Below, in pieces: positions 42,697-51,911 of a stretch of DNA of 64,000 nucleotides. The DNA is from Caballeronia hypogeia (GTDB taxonomy: Bacteria; Pseudomonadota; Gammaproteobacteria; Burkholderiales; Burkholderiaceae): NCBI RefSeq assembly GCF_001544875.2, contig NZ_FCOA02000033.1, positions 1 through 64,000 of the forward strand, written 5' to 3'. The position numbers and the translations under genes are program-made. Under the pieces are notes generated by a model. That model saw only the letters and a program-made list of their open reading frames with translations. It was not told the origin of the DNA and ran no database searches. Numbering within the stretch: the stretch's first letter is position 1; the number at the start of each line of letters is the position of its first letter.

Positions 42697-43758
42697 TTAC
42701 GCGGACAGCAGACGCCGCACGCGCGGCGCGACCTCTTCCGCGAAGATGCGCATGTCGGCTTCGAACGGCTGAAACTGCAGCATGAAGAGTTCGATGCCGG
42801 CACGATGAAACGCCGCGATGCGCCGCGCGACCGTATCGTAGTCGCCGACGAGCCCCGCCGCGGTGCCGCCGTTGGACCCGACGCGCGCCGATCGCGCGAA
42901 GGTCTGATGCATCACCGCGCTGGGATCGGTATTGGCCTTCTGCGTTTCACGCAGCGGCTTGTCGAGCTCGGCCAGCGCGAAGAGATGTTCGAGGTGCGCG
43001 TCGGCTTGCGCCTGCGTCGCGCGCGCGATCACGAAGGCCGAAAGTCCGAAGCGCAACGCGTCGTATCCCGCCGGGCGCGCACGCGCGGCGAGATCCGCGA
43101 TCAGGCGTTCGACGTCCTCGGGCGGCTGGCCGTTGATGAACCATACGTCCCCGTGCGCCGCGACCAGTGCTCGCGCCGGTTCCGACTCGCCGCCGACATA
43201 AATGCGCGGACGCGCGCGAAACGGATCGGCGGGGCGCAACCGGTAGTCGTCGATGCGAAAGTTGTCGCCACGATGATGCACGGTCTCGCCGCGCAAAAGC
43301 CTGTCGACCACGGTGATCCATTCGCGGCCGTACGCATAGCGCTCGTCGTGTTCCGCGAAGCCGATGCCGGCACGTTCGAGCTCCGGGCGGTTCCATGCGT
43401 TCACGAGATTGATCGCGAAACGTCCGCCGCTGATGTGTTCGATCTGCTGAGCCATCTTGGCGAGCACGACCGGGTGATAGAGATAAGGCTTGATCGCCGC
43501 GATGATCTCGATGCGCGACGTGAGCGCCGCCAGTGCCGCCGAAGCCGTCCAAGCCTCGAGCTGATCGAGTGCGGGATCGTGCGGGTTGATCGTGTGCTGG
43601 GCGACGAGCACCGAGTCGAAGCCGAGGCGTTCGGCCTCCAGCACGAGCGCCTTGTTGCGCGCCCAGGAAGCATCGTAGGGTTCTGCGGGGTCCTGAAGCG
43701 CGGCGCGGCTGCCGTGCACGAGCGCCCAGACGCCGAAGCGTGGAAGATTGGATGGCAT
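42697..43758 (-). CDS. Luciferase-like FMNH2-dependent monooxygenase (SsuD/SfnG group)
   Basis: 353 residues: FDSVLVAQHTINPHDPALDQ, TSRIEIIAAIKPYLYHPVVLAKMA, ISGGRFAINLVNAWNRPELERAGI and the C-terminal GIELFMLQFQPFEADM. The ISGGR-INLV block is typical of alkanesulfonate and dimethyl-sulfone monooxygenases. Shorter than SsuD (382) and not an obvious orthologue of either SsuD or SfnG, so the substrate is open. It is divergent from the SfnB-like pseudogene at 43894. Confidence 0.85.
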   Translation of the reverse strand: MPSNLPRFGVWALVHGSRAALQDPAEPYDASWARNKALVLEAERLGFDSVLVAQHTINPHDPALDQLEAWTASAALAALTSRIEIIAAIKPYLYHPVVLAKMAQQIEHISGGRFAINLVNAWNRPELERAGIGFAEHDERYAYGREWITVVDRLLRGETVHHRGDNFRIDDYRLRPADPFRARPRIYVGGESEPARALVAAHGDVWFINGQPPEDVERLIADLAARARPAGYDALRFGLSAFVIARATQAQADAHLEHLFALAELDKPLRETQKANTDPSAVMHQTFARSARVGSNGGTAAGLVGDYDTVARRIAAFHRAGIELFMLQFQPFEADMRIFAEEVAPRVRRLLSA

Positions 43759-43893
43759 CGCTTTGAGTCGCGGAAAGTCGTAGTCGAGGGATGGCCATGC
43801 TAACGCCGCGCGCGTGCCTGGCCATCCAATTTCTATCGATATGCAACTGCCTGAAACGCATTAAGACAGGCTTCACCATCGGGAGAAGAAGCA

Positions 43894-44987
43894 ATGAATG
43901 ACCGGCGAGAACCCGCATGGGCCGAGGCGCTCGACGCGCTGTTGCGCGAATGGGCGCGCACCGCCACAGCCCGCGACAGGACGGGCGGCACCGCGTTCAA
44001 TGAACGCCGCCTGTTGCGCGAAAGCGGCCTCTTGCGGCTCTCCGTGCCGCTCGAACATGGCGGCGAAGGCGCGCCATGGTCGACCACGCTCGACGTCGTG
44101 CGGCGCATGGCGCAAGTGGACAGTTCGCTTGCGCATCTGTTACGCGAAGCTGGTTCTGGGGCAACGCGCTCAATCCGCTCGACAAGGGCACGCGGGCGCT
44201 TGCCGCCAGTGACGGCGGCTATGACTTCGACGGCCGCAAGAGCTTCTGTTCGGGCGCGCGCGATTCGGACCAGTTGATCGCGTCCGCCTTCGATGACGAT
44301 GGACGGCTCCTGATCGGCGTCACGCCGACGAACCGGGCAGGCATCGTCGTGCTCGACGATTGGGACAACATGGGGCAGCGTCAGACCGACAGCGGCACGG
44401 TGCTGTTCGAGCGCGTGCCCATAGCAGCGGACGAGCTGCTCGACGATCCCGGCCCGCTTTCGAGTCCTTTCGCCTGCCTTCGCCCGCTGCTCGCTCAGGC
44501 GATCCTGAGCCACATCTATCTCGGCATCGGCGAGGGCGCGTTGCAGGCGGCGCGCGAGGCAACGCTCGCGCAGACTCGACCGTGGATCGCCTCGCAGGCG
44601 CAGCGGCCCGGCGACGATCCCTACGTGCTCACGCATTACGGCGAGTTCTGGGTGGCGCTGGAGGGCGCGAGACTGCTGGTGGAACGCGCGATGCAGGCGT
44701 TCGATCGCGCCTGGTCGCGCAGACTCGCGCTCAGCGAGATCGAACGCGGCGAGGTCGCGGTGGCTGTGGCGACGTCGAAGGTGGCGGCGGCGCGCGCGGG
44801 CCTCGACGTGGCGCATCGCATGTTCGACGTGACCGGCGCGCGCTCGACCACGGCGGCGCTGCGACTCGACCGCTTCTGGCGCAACGTGCGCGTGCATACG
44901 CTACACGATCCGCTCGACTACAAGGTACGTGAACTGGGCGACTGGACGCTCAACGGGCGCAAGCCGAAGCTGTCGTTCTATTCCTGA
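43894..44987 (+). pseudogene. SfnB/DszC-like flavoprotein gene, broken by a frameshifting deletion (copy 3)
   Basis: The first part (43894 to about 44140) encodes a normal N-terminus ending DSSLAHLL, then loses homology in that frame. From about 44150 the homology resumes in the +2 frame with SWFWGNALNPLDKGTRA and runs to DRFWRNVRVHTLHDPLDYK and a stop at 44985-44987. In intact relatives, the two blocks are separated by roughly 25-30 residues, so a deletion of about 80 bases, not a multiple of three, removed this segment. GGGAGAAG precedes the ATG. The C-terminal ORF could still be made from an internal start but would lack the N-terminal domain. Confidence 0.8.
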
Positions 44988-45219
44988 ACGCGCACAGGCG
45001 GGCGGCGCGCATCGTGCGTATATCGCTCGCTCTGCGGAGCAAAGCAGAAATCGATCTTTGGCGGGCCGGCAAGCGCCGCCATCTCGCAAAAAAGCAATGC
45101 ATATGACGGCCACCGCGATGTCGATATGTCGATTGCTACGTTGGCCGCGGTCAAAGCGCGCTTTAGCATCGATGCTCCCGAAATGCGCTCGTCGCGCTCC
45201 TCATCCATTGATCCACCTC

Positions 45220-46209
45220 ATGTCAAACACCAGAACACACAAAGACCGCCGCGCGTTTCTTTCCTTCTCCGCCAAGGCCGCGCTGAGCGCCGCGACCTTC
45301 GCGGCCGTGCCGGCATCGTTCGCGCAGCAGCCCGCGCACGGACAGCCGCGCGTGCTTCGCATCGGCAATCAGAAGGGCTATCTGAATCTGCTCAAGGGAC
45401 GCGGCACGCTGGAGAAGCGGCTTGGCGCGCTCGGCGTGACCGTGAGCTGGACGGAGTTCTCCGCCGGCCCCGTGCAACTGGAAGCGCTCAACGTGGGTTC
45501 GATCGACTTCGGCGATGTAGGCGAAGCGCCGCCCATCTTCGCGCAAGCCGCCGGCGCGCCGCTCGTGTATGTGGCCGCCACGCCCGCGCGGCCGAAATCC
45601 GAAGCCGTGCTGGTGCCGGCGCAATCGGCCATCAAGACCGTGGCGGAGCTGAAGGGCAAGCGCGTCGCGCTGAACAAGGGCAGCAACGTGCACTACTTTC
45701 TGGTCAGGCTGCTGCGTCAGCACGGCCTGCAGTATCGCGACGTCGAACTCGCCTTCCTCGCGCCCGCCGATGCGCGCGCGGCCTTCGAGCGCGGCTCGAT
45801 CGACGCCTGGGTGATCTGGGACCCGTTCCTCGCCGCCGCGCAGACGTCCCTGAACGCGCGCATCCTGGCCGATGCGAGCGGCGTGGTCGGCAATCGCGCT
45901 TACTACTTCTCGTCGCAGGACTATGTGGCGAAGAATCCCGATGTGATCCGCGTGGTGATCGACGACATCAAGGCGGCGGATCAATGGGGCAAGCAGAATC
46001 CCGACCAGCTAGCGAGCGAGCTCGCACGCCTCTGGGGTCTGCCGAAACCCGTGGTCGATCTCGCGGTGAGCCGGCAGGTGTTCGGCACCGAAGCGATTAC
46101 GCGCGCGATCATCGGCGAGCAGCAGCAGATTGCGGATACCTTCGTCGATCTCGGGCTCATTCCGAAACATGTCGATGTGTTGAAGGCCGCGCCGCCGAAC
46201 CTCGCCTGA
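45220..46209 (+). CDS. SsuA-like sulfonate-binding protein without own transporter
   Basis: 329 residues with a twin-arginine-like signal (DRRAFLSFSAKAALSAATFA) and SsuA blocks: LRIGNQKGYLNLLKGRG, GSIDFGDVGEAPPIFAQAAG, VALNKGSNVHYFLVRLL and DAWVIWDPFLAA. It is closely similar to SsuA at 29404-30378. No permease or ATPase gene adjoins it, so it may feed SsuBC or one of the other importers. It lies downstream of the SfnB-like pseudogene. The ATG at 45220 lacks a good ribosome site. Confidence 0.88.
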   Translation: MSNTRTHKDRRAFLSFSAKAALSAATFAAVPASFAQQPAHGQPRVLRIGNQKGYLNLLKGRGTLEKRLGALGVTVSWTEFSAGPVQLEALNVGSIDFGDVGEAPPIFAQAAGAPLVYVAATPARPKSEAVLVPAQSAIKTVAELKGKRVALNKGSNVHYFLVRLLRQHGLQYRDVELAFLAPADARAAFERGSIDAWVIWDPFLAAAQTSLNARILADASGVVGNRAYYFSSQDYVAKNPDVIRVVIDDIKAADQWGKQNPDQLASELARLWGLPKPVVDLAVSRQVFGTEAITRAIIGEQQQIADTFVDLGLIPKHVDVLKAAPPNLA

Positions 46210-46232
46210 CTTGCCGCAGCGCGCCGCGAGTT

Positions 46233-46460
46233 TCACGACGGGCCGCGGCGCGTGCGCGTGCTGCGCTGATCGATCCATAGCCGCGCCCAGCGCGCCGCAT
46301 AGGCTCTCGCGTGCTCGGCTTCGAAGAAGTAGTCGAGCGCGTCGAACGTAAAGGAGGCGCCGGACGCTGACGTGCGATTCTCGATCGTCAGGTTCGCCGC
46401 ATAGAGTCCGCTCGGCAGCGCATGCGCGGAAGGCGCAACGTCATATCCCTTGTATCGCAT
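46233..46460 (-). CDS. Conserved small protein of Burkholderiaceae (unknown function)
   Basis: 75 residues. The pattern YKGYDVAPSAHALPSGLYAANLTI, then FDALDYFFEAEHARAYAARWARLWID, is familiar from small proteins found in many Burkholderia genomes; a domain name is not certain. GGAAAG lies about six bases before the ATG at 46460. No known function. Confidence 0.65.
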   Translation of the reverse strand: MRYKGYDVAPSAHALPSGLYAANLTIENRTSASGASFTFDALDYFFEAEHARAYAARWARLWIDQRSTRTRRGPS

Positions 46461-46750
46461 GAAGTCTTTCCACGAAGGCGTTTTCCGGACGAAATCGTCC
46501 CATGCGGTACATGCTAGTCACCGACGCGCGCGATACCAACGAATGCTTTGGCGAAAGCTAATCAGCGACGGCATGCGTTGATCATCTCGATATCGCCTGC
46601 CGCCTTCATCCATTTTCCATTCCTCTCAGGATTACAAATTATTGATCTGCGTCATTACACATGAGAAATGGATTGTTCGGCTTCGGTAAGCGTGACCGTA
46701 AGATCGGCTTCCCCAAGAACTCGTGGTTAACACGTAAATAAAGGAAGCAA
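46461..46750 (+). promoter_or_regulatory. Long leader region of the porin gene
   Basis: 290 bases without a gene between the divergent small protein and the porin. AT-rich segments near 46630-46740 are likely to hold the porin promoter and 5' untranslated region. No clear operator was recognised. Confidence 0.35.
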
Positions 46751-47944
46751 ATGAAGCGAGTCGCACTCTCCGGCGCAGCCGGTATCCTGGTCGCCCTTCC
46801 CGGCATCGTGCAGGCGCAAAGCTCCGTTACGCTGTACGGACTCGTCGACGCCGGCATCGCCTATACGAACAATCAGCGCGGCGCGCATAACTTCCAGGCG
46901 ACGAGCGGCAAGCTCAACGGCAGCCGCTGGGGCCTGAAAGGCGTCGAGGATCTGGGCGGCGGCTACAAGGCGCTGTTCACGCTCGAAAACGGCTTCCGCG
47001 TGAACGACGGCGCGCTGGCGCAGGGCGGCCGCGAATTCGGCCGGCAAGCCTTCGTGGGCGTCGCGAAGTCGGGCATCGGCACGTTCACGCTTGGCCGTCA
47101 GTACGATCCGAATACCGATCTGGTCGCAGCCTATGCGGGTCCCGGATTCTGGTCGCCGTCGACACACGTCGGCGACAACGACAACCTGAACCAGACCTTC
47201 CGCATCAACAACGCCGTGAAGTTCCGCAGCGACACCTTCGCCGGCTTCACGGTCGACGCGCTCTACGGCTTCAGCAATCAGGCCAGCAATGGCGCGGGTC
47301 AGGGCTTCGGCAACAATCGTGCGTGGGGCGTCGCGGCGAATTACGTCAACGGGCCGCTTTCGCTCGGCGGCGGCTATGTGCGGCTCGATCATCCGAACGT
47401 CGCGACGAACACCAGCGGCGCGGTGGGCGGCGCATCGACCACCAGTGGCGACGACTACAGCGGCGCGTTTTTCTATGGCATCAACGGCGGCGTGACGCGT
47501 CAGCAGATCGCGGTGGCCGGCGCGAACTACGCGTTCGGCGGCGCGGCGACGCTGGGCTTCGCTTTCAGCCATACGCAGCTCGACTACAACGACGGCTCGT
47601 CGCGCAAGTTCAACAACTACGACGTCAACGGGCGCTACAACGTGACGCCGACCACGACGCTCGTCGGCGTCTACACCTTCACCGACGGCCGCGCCAACAA
47701 TCTGCCCGGCACCAATGGCGCATCGCTCAAGCCGCGCTGGCATCAGTTCACGCTGGGCGTCGATTACGTGTTGTCGAAGCGCACGGACCTGTATCTGTCG
47801 GCGGTGTATCAGCTCGCATCCGGCGATGCGTCGACCCGAGTCGGCAACGGATATCAGAAGGTCGCGGCGATTGCGGACGCGGGTGCGCCTTCATCGACCA
47901 ACCGGCAGGTGGCTGCGTTCGGCGGCGTGCGGGTGCGCTTCTGA
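46751..47944 (+). CDS. Outer-membrane porin (Burkholderia type), second copy
   Basis: 397 residues. A signal peptide (MKRVALSGAAGILVALPGIVQA) is followed by QSSVTLYGLVDAGIAYTNNQ. GRQYDPNTDLVAAY and a terminal GVRVRF support a trimeric general porin. AGGAAG precedes the ATG at 46751. It stands within the organosulfur island and may widen the outer membrane for its substrates. It differs from the porin at 6223-7359 in loops. Confidence 0.9.
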   Translation: MKRVALSGAAGILVALPGIVQAQSSVTLYGLVDAGIAYTNNQRGAHNFQATSGKLNGSRWGLKGVEDLGGGYKALFTLENGFRVNDGALAQGGREFGRQAFVGVAKSGIGTFTLGRQYDPNTDLVAAYAGPGFWSPSTHVGDNDNLNQTFRINNAVKFRSDTFAGFTVDALYGFSNQASNGAGQGFGNNRAWGVAANYVNGPLSLGGGYVRLDHPNVATNTSGAVGGASTTSGDDYSGAFFYGINGGVTRQQIAVAGANYAFGGAATLGFAFSHTQLDYNDGSSRKFNNYDVNGRYNVTPTTTLVGVYTFTDGRANNLPGTNGASLKPRWHQFTLGVDYVLSKRTDLYLSAVYQLASGDASTRVGNGYQKVAAIADAGAPSSTNRQVAAFGGVRVRF

Positions 47945-47956
47945 TGTGAAGCCTGC

Positions 47957-47981
47957 GCCGCGCCCTATCGACGGGCGCGGC
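47957..47981. terminator. Hairpin between convergent porin and monooxygenase genes
   Basis: GCCGCGCCC and GGGCGCGGC form a nine-base-pair stem with loop TATCGAC, 12 bases after the porin stop. No U-run. Confidence 0.5.
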
Positions 47982-47993
47982 TTCGTGAAGGGA

Positions 47994-49346
47994 TCAGGCC
48001 GCCTGCTCGTGCGCGTGACGCGAGCGCGGCTTGTCGAGGCCGAGATGGTCGCGCAGCGTGCGGCCTTCGTATTCGTTGCGGAAAAGTCCGCGCCGGCGCA
48101 GTTCCGGCAACACCAGTTCGATGAAATCATTCAGCGAATCCGGCAGCAGCGCGGGCATCACGTTGAAGCCATCCGCGCCGTGATGGACGAAGCGTTCCTC
48201 CAGCGCATCGGCGATCTGCGCGGGCGTGCCGACCAGTTGCCAATGTCCGCGCGCTCCCGCGATGCGTTTATACAGCTCGCGGATCGTGAGGTTCTCGCGG
48301 CGCGCGAGGTCGATCATCAAGGTCTGGCGGCTCTTGCTCGCATTGGTCTCGGGCAGCTCGGGAATCGGCCCGTCGAGCGGATACGCGGACAGATCGAAGC
48401 CGCCGGTCAGATTCGACACCATCGCGAGCCCGACGACCGGATCGATCAGCGCCTGCAACTCGTCGAACTTCGCACGCGCTTCGGATTCGGTGCGGCCGAC
48501 GATCGGCATCACGCCCGGCATGATCTTGAGCGCGTCAGGATGACGGCCATGGCGCGCCATGCGGCCTTTTACGTCGGCATAGAAGGCGACGGCGTCATCG
48601 AGCGTCTGCTGCGCCGTGAAGATCACCTCGGCCGTGCGCGCAGCCAGTTCCCTCCCCGCCTCCGACGATCCCGCCTGCACGACCACCGGATGTCCCTGCG
48701 GCGCCCGCGCAACGTTCAACGGCCCACGCACCTTGAAGAACTCGCCGCGATGATTCAGCACATGCCGCTTGTCCGTATCGAAGTAACGCCCGGATGCCTT
48801 GTCGCGCACGAACGCGTCTTCGTCCCAGCTGTCCCACAGGCCCGTCACCACATCCGCGAATTCCGCGGCGCGCTGGTAGCGATGCGCGTGCGCGAGATGC
48901 TCGTCGAAACCGAAGTTGCGCGCTTCATGCTCGCTTGATGACGTCACGAGATTCCATCCCGCGCGCCCGCCGCTGATGTGATCGAGCGACGCGAACTTGC
49001 GCGCGATGTGATACGGCTCGTTGAACGAAGTCGACGCCGTGCCGACCAGACCGATGCGCTCCGTGAGCGCCGCAAGCGCCGAGAGCAGCGTGAGCGGCTC
49101 GAACTGCGCGACGTAGCTGTGCGCGGTGCGGCTCAGGAACTGCGCGTCGTCGCCGCGCGTGCCGGAGCCATCGGCCAGGAAAACGAGATCGAACTTGGCC
49201 GCTTCCGCTGCCTGCGCGAGCTGCGCGTAGTGCGCGAAATTACTGCCGGCATCGGCCACCGCGTGCGGATGCCGCCACGCCGCGATGTGATGCCCGGTCG
49301 GATAGAGAAATGCGCCGAGGTGCAGATGCCCGCTTCGTCGAGTCAT
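47994..49346 (-). CDS. NtaA/SnaA/DszA-family FMN-dependent monooxygenase (copy 2)
   Basis: 450 residues. LHLGAFLYPTGHHIAAWRHP, TASTSFNEPYHIARKFASLD, GRAGWNLVTSSSEHEARNFG, GHPVVVQAGSSEAGRE and ADGFNVMPALLPDS mark the NtaA/DszA branch. It is paralogous to the gene at 30495-31850. Last gene of the operon binding lipoprotein, ATPase, permease, small binding protein, monooxygenase, so the substrate is probably the one taken up by that importer. Confidence 0.88.
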   Translation of the reverse strand: MTRRSGHLHLGAFLYPTGHHIAAWRHPHAVADAGSNFAHYAQLAQAAEAAKFDLVFLADGSGTRGDDAQFLSRTAHSYVAQFEPLTLLSALAALTERIGLVGTASTSFNEPYHIARKFASLDHISGGRAGWNLVTSSSEHEARNFGFDEHLAHAHRYQRAAEFADVVTGLWDSWDEDAFVRDKASGRYFDTDKRHVLNHRGEFFKVRGPLNVARAPQGHPVVVQAGSSEAGRELAARTAEVIFTAQQTLDDAVAFYADVKGRMARHGRHPDALKIMPGVMPIVGRTESEARAKFDELQALIDPVVGLAMVSNLTGGFDLSAYPLDGPIPELPETNASKSRQTLMIDLARRENLTIRELYKRIAGARGHWQLVGTPAQIADALEERFVHHGADGFNVMPALLPDSLNDFIELVLPELRRRGLFRNEYEGRTLRDHLGLDKPRSRHAHEQAA

Positions 49347-49368
49347 GGGTGGATGATCCTTTGAGTTA

Positions 49369-50235
49369 TCAGTGGCAATACAGATCGTTCTGCGCGTTGA
49401 ACATCTCGAACGCGAGTTGCGTCGCCTGGTCCTCGCGCGCGGCTGTCAGCCAGCGTTGTCTGCGCCAGTCCTGCAAGACGTTTTCGATGAACAGCGCGCT
49501 CGCGAAATCGCCGCCGCGCGTCGCGACGAATGCGGGCGCGGCGCCGAGCGTGCCCGGCAAAGTCCGGTAGTACGCCCAGTCCGGCTGTCTGAGCAGCTTG
49601 CGGATCACGTACTCGTCGTCGACCAGCGCGGCGCATTCGCCCGCCTGAAAGGCGAGCAGCGCATCGAGTGGACGGTCGTAGTCGTGCACGCTCGCGTGCG
49701 CGCGACGCGCGGCGTCCCGTGCGAACGGACTGCCGCGCGACACGCAGATCGAAGCGCCCGACAGGTCGCGCCATTCGCGCACCTTGCCATGCCGCAATAC
49801 CAGCGCCACGCCGCGCCCGGACGTATAAGCGCTCGGCGCATACGAAAGCGCGCGGTCCGCGCCGAAGGCAAGCCCGGCGATGGCGATATCCGCCCTGCCC
49901 GAGCGCAATGCCTCACGCGCGTCGCGCTCGTCGGCCGGCAGCAGCACGACGCGCAGTCCCGCGCGCCGTCCGATGTCATCGGCGAGCGCCGCCGCGAAGC
50001 CGTCCGGCGCCCGCGCGAAATGATCGACGCGGCCGACGTTGAGCATCGGCGCGGGACGGGAAGGCACCGCGACGATCAGCGCGCCGCGCGCAACGGCGGC
50101 GGCGAACGGCCGATCCGCGCCGAAACGATCGCGCCACGGCACGGAGGACAGCGCCACGCATGCCATCACGGACGCGGCGAACCAGCGCATCCATCGGCTG
50201 GAGCCGCGCATCGGCCCGTAGCGGCTTTCAGCCAT
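49369..50235 (-). CDS. SBP_bac_3-type periplasmic binding protein embedded in an SsuABC-type operon
   Basis: 288 residues with a hydrophobic N-terminus (WMRWFAASVMACVALSSVPW) and polar-amino-acid-type binding fold: GALIVAVPSRPAPM, ALRSGRADIAIAGLAFG, DLSGASICVSRGSPFARDAA and FQAGECAALVDDEYVIRKLL. Starts at 50235, overlapping the permease stop by eight bases. A second binding protein of a different family from the NMT1-type one at the operon start is unusual; it may be a second ligand receptor or a sensor. Starts at 50211 or 50235 are possible. Confidence 0.75.
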   Translation of the reverse strand: MAESRYGPMRGSSRWMRWFAASVMACVALSSVPWRDRFGADRPFAAAVARGALIVAVPSRPAPMLNVGRVDHFARAPDGFAAALADDIGRRAGLRVVLLPADERDAREALRSGRADIAIAGLAFGADRALSYAPSAYTSGRGVALVLRHGKVREWRDLSGASICVSRGSPFARDAARRAHASVHDYDRPLDALLAFQAGECAALVDDEYVIRKLLRQPDWAYYRTLPGTLGAAPAFVATRGGDFASALFIENVLQDWRRQRWLTAAREDQATQLAFEMFNAQNDLYCH

Positions 50236-51070
50236 TCTGCGCGAGCCCGACACGCCAGCGCAGCAGGCGACGCTCGAGCAGCGAAAGACTCTTGTTGATG
50301 AGCAGGCCAAAGAGCGCGAGCAGCACGATGCCCGCATACATGTCGGGAATCTGGAATGTCTCCTGCGAGTTGAGCGTGTAGAAGCCGAGCCCGGAACGCG
50401 CGCCGATCATCTCCGCCGCGACCAGCGCGGTGATGCTGTACGCGCCCGCGAGCCGGATACCGGTCAGTATCTCGGGCAGCGCGGCGGGCAGCACGACCTT
50501 CGCGAAGATGAAGCCTTGCGCTGCGCCCATGGAACGCGCGCAATCGATGAACACGCGCTCGACCTGCTTCACGCCCGAGATGGTGTTGAGCAGCACCGGC
50601 CAGAATGCGGCCCACACGATGATGGCGATCTTCGACGATTCGCCGATACCGAGGAACAGCATGAACACCGGAAACAGCGCGAACGCCGAGACCTGCCGGA
50701 GCAATTGATAAAGCGGATCGACGATTCGCTCCGCGCGACGGAACCAGCCGAGCGCGAATCCGCAGACCACGCCGCCGGCCACCGCCAGCAAGAGGCCGCT
50801 GACCGAGCGCAGCGCGCTCGCGCCGAGGTGCCTCCAGACTTCGCCGCTGTCGAACAGATGCGCGATGGCGAGCGCCACTTGCGACGGCGGGCTCAGATAC
50901 GCCGCGCTCACGACGCCCGTTCGCGGCAGCAATTCCCACAGCAGCGCGAACACGACGAGGGCGATCGAACGCTCGAAGGCCGCCGACCAGCGCACGCCGC
51001 GCGCCTTCACTCCGCGATGCCGCGATGCGATCGGCACCGGGAAACCGCGCACACTTCGTTGCTCTGCCAC
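50228..51070 (-). CDS. SsuC/TauC-type ABC importer permease
   Basis: 280 residues, about six spans. ALLWELLPRTGVVSAAYLSP, coupling loop MGAAQGFIFAKVVLPAALPEIL and LVAAEMIGARSGLGFYTLNSQ. It follows the ATPase by one base. Confidence 0.87.
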   Translation of the reverse strand: MAEQRSVRGFPVPIASRHRGVKARGVRWSAAFERSIALVVFALLWELLPRTGVVSAAYLSPPSQVALAIAHLFDSGEVWRHLGASALRSVSGLLLAVAGGVVCGFALGWFRRAERIVDPLYQLLRQVSAFALFPVFMLFLGIGESSKIAIIVWAAFWPVLLNTISGVKQVERVFIDCARSMGAAQGFIFAKVVLPAALPEILTGIRLAGAYSITALVAAEMIGARSGLGFYTLNSQETFQIPDMYAGIVLLALFGLLINKSLSLLERRLLRWRVGLAQNG

Positions 51071-51071
51071 G

Positions 51072-51911
51072 TCACGCTCCTGTCAGTGATTCGGCGCCGC
51101 GCACGCGCCGCGCGTTCTGCTCGCCATCCAGTTCCGACTGCAGGCTCGCCCACGCGCGCTGCCGCAACGCGACGAACGCGGCGTCGTGACGTACCGAGGC
51201 CGGGCGCGGACGCGGCAGATCGATTTCGATGATCTCTTTCACGCGGCCCGGCCTGCGCCCGACGACCGCGACCCGATCCGCCAGAAAGATCGCTTCGTCG
51301 ATGCTGTGCGTGACGAACACGACCGTCTTTGCGCTCTGCTCCCAGATGCCGAGCAACTCCTGCTGCAAGGATTCGCGCGTTTGCGCATCGAGCGCGCCGA
51401 AAGGCTCGTCCATCAGCAGAATCTCGGGGCCGTAGGCGAGCGCGCGCGCGATCGCCACGCGCTGCCGCATGCCGCCCGAAAGTTGATGCGGATAGTGATC
51501 GGCAAAATCGAGCAGACCAACGAGACGCAGGAAGCGCTCGGCCTCGCTGCGCCGTTGCGCGCGCGTCACGCCGCGAATCTCCAGCCCCGTTTCCACGTTC
51601 TTGCGCACGGTGCGCCACGGAAACAGCGCATAGCCCTGAAACACGAAGCCGAGCTTGCGGCGCGCGGCGCTGACGGACTCACCGTCGATGGTGAGCGAAC
51701 CGGAAGTGGGCGGCGTCAAGCCCGCGAGCAGGTTGAGGAAGGTCGATTTTCCGCAGCCGCTCGGCCCGAGCACCGCGAGAAATTCGCCTTCGCGCACGCT
51801 AAGGTCGAAGCCGTCGAGCACGATTTGCCGCGACTGCATCGCTTCGTTGAGGTATGCAAGCGAAAGATCGCGTGCGACGATCTTTTCGCGCGCCGTGAAC
51901 GTCCCGCTCAT
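51072..51911 (-). CDS. SsuB/TauB-type ABC importer ATPase
   Basis: 279 residues. Walker A GPSGCGKSTFLNLLAG, Q-loop FQGYALFPWRTVRKNV, signature LSGGMRQRVAIARALA and Walker B LLMDEPFGALDAQTR, with a long C-terminal tail (about 35 residues) typical of TauB/NrtD-like ATPases. The start codon overlaps the binding protein's stop by four bases. Confidence 0.9.
   Translation of the reverse strand: MSGTFTAREKIVARDLSLAYLNEAMQSRQIVLDGFDLSVREGEFLAVLGPSGCGKSTFLNLLAGLTPPTSGSLTIDGESVSAARRKLGFVFQGYALFPWRTVRKNVETGLEIRGVTRAQRRSEAERFLRLVGLLDFADHYPHQLSGGMRQRVAIARALAYGPEILLMDEPFGALDAQTRESLQQELLGIWEQSAKTVVFVTHSIDEAIFLADRVAVVGRRPGRVKEIIEIDLPRPRPASVRHDAAFVALRQRAWASLQSELDGEQNARRVRGAESLTGA

Noticed and set aside
44076..44987. 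C-terminal frame of the SfnB-like pseudogene as an intact gene
   Set aside because: It lacks the N-terminal domain present upstream in another frame, and the first 30 residues are not homologous to the family.
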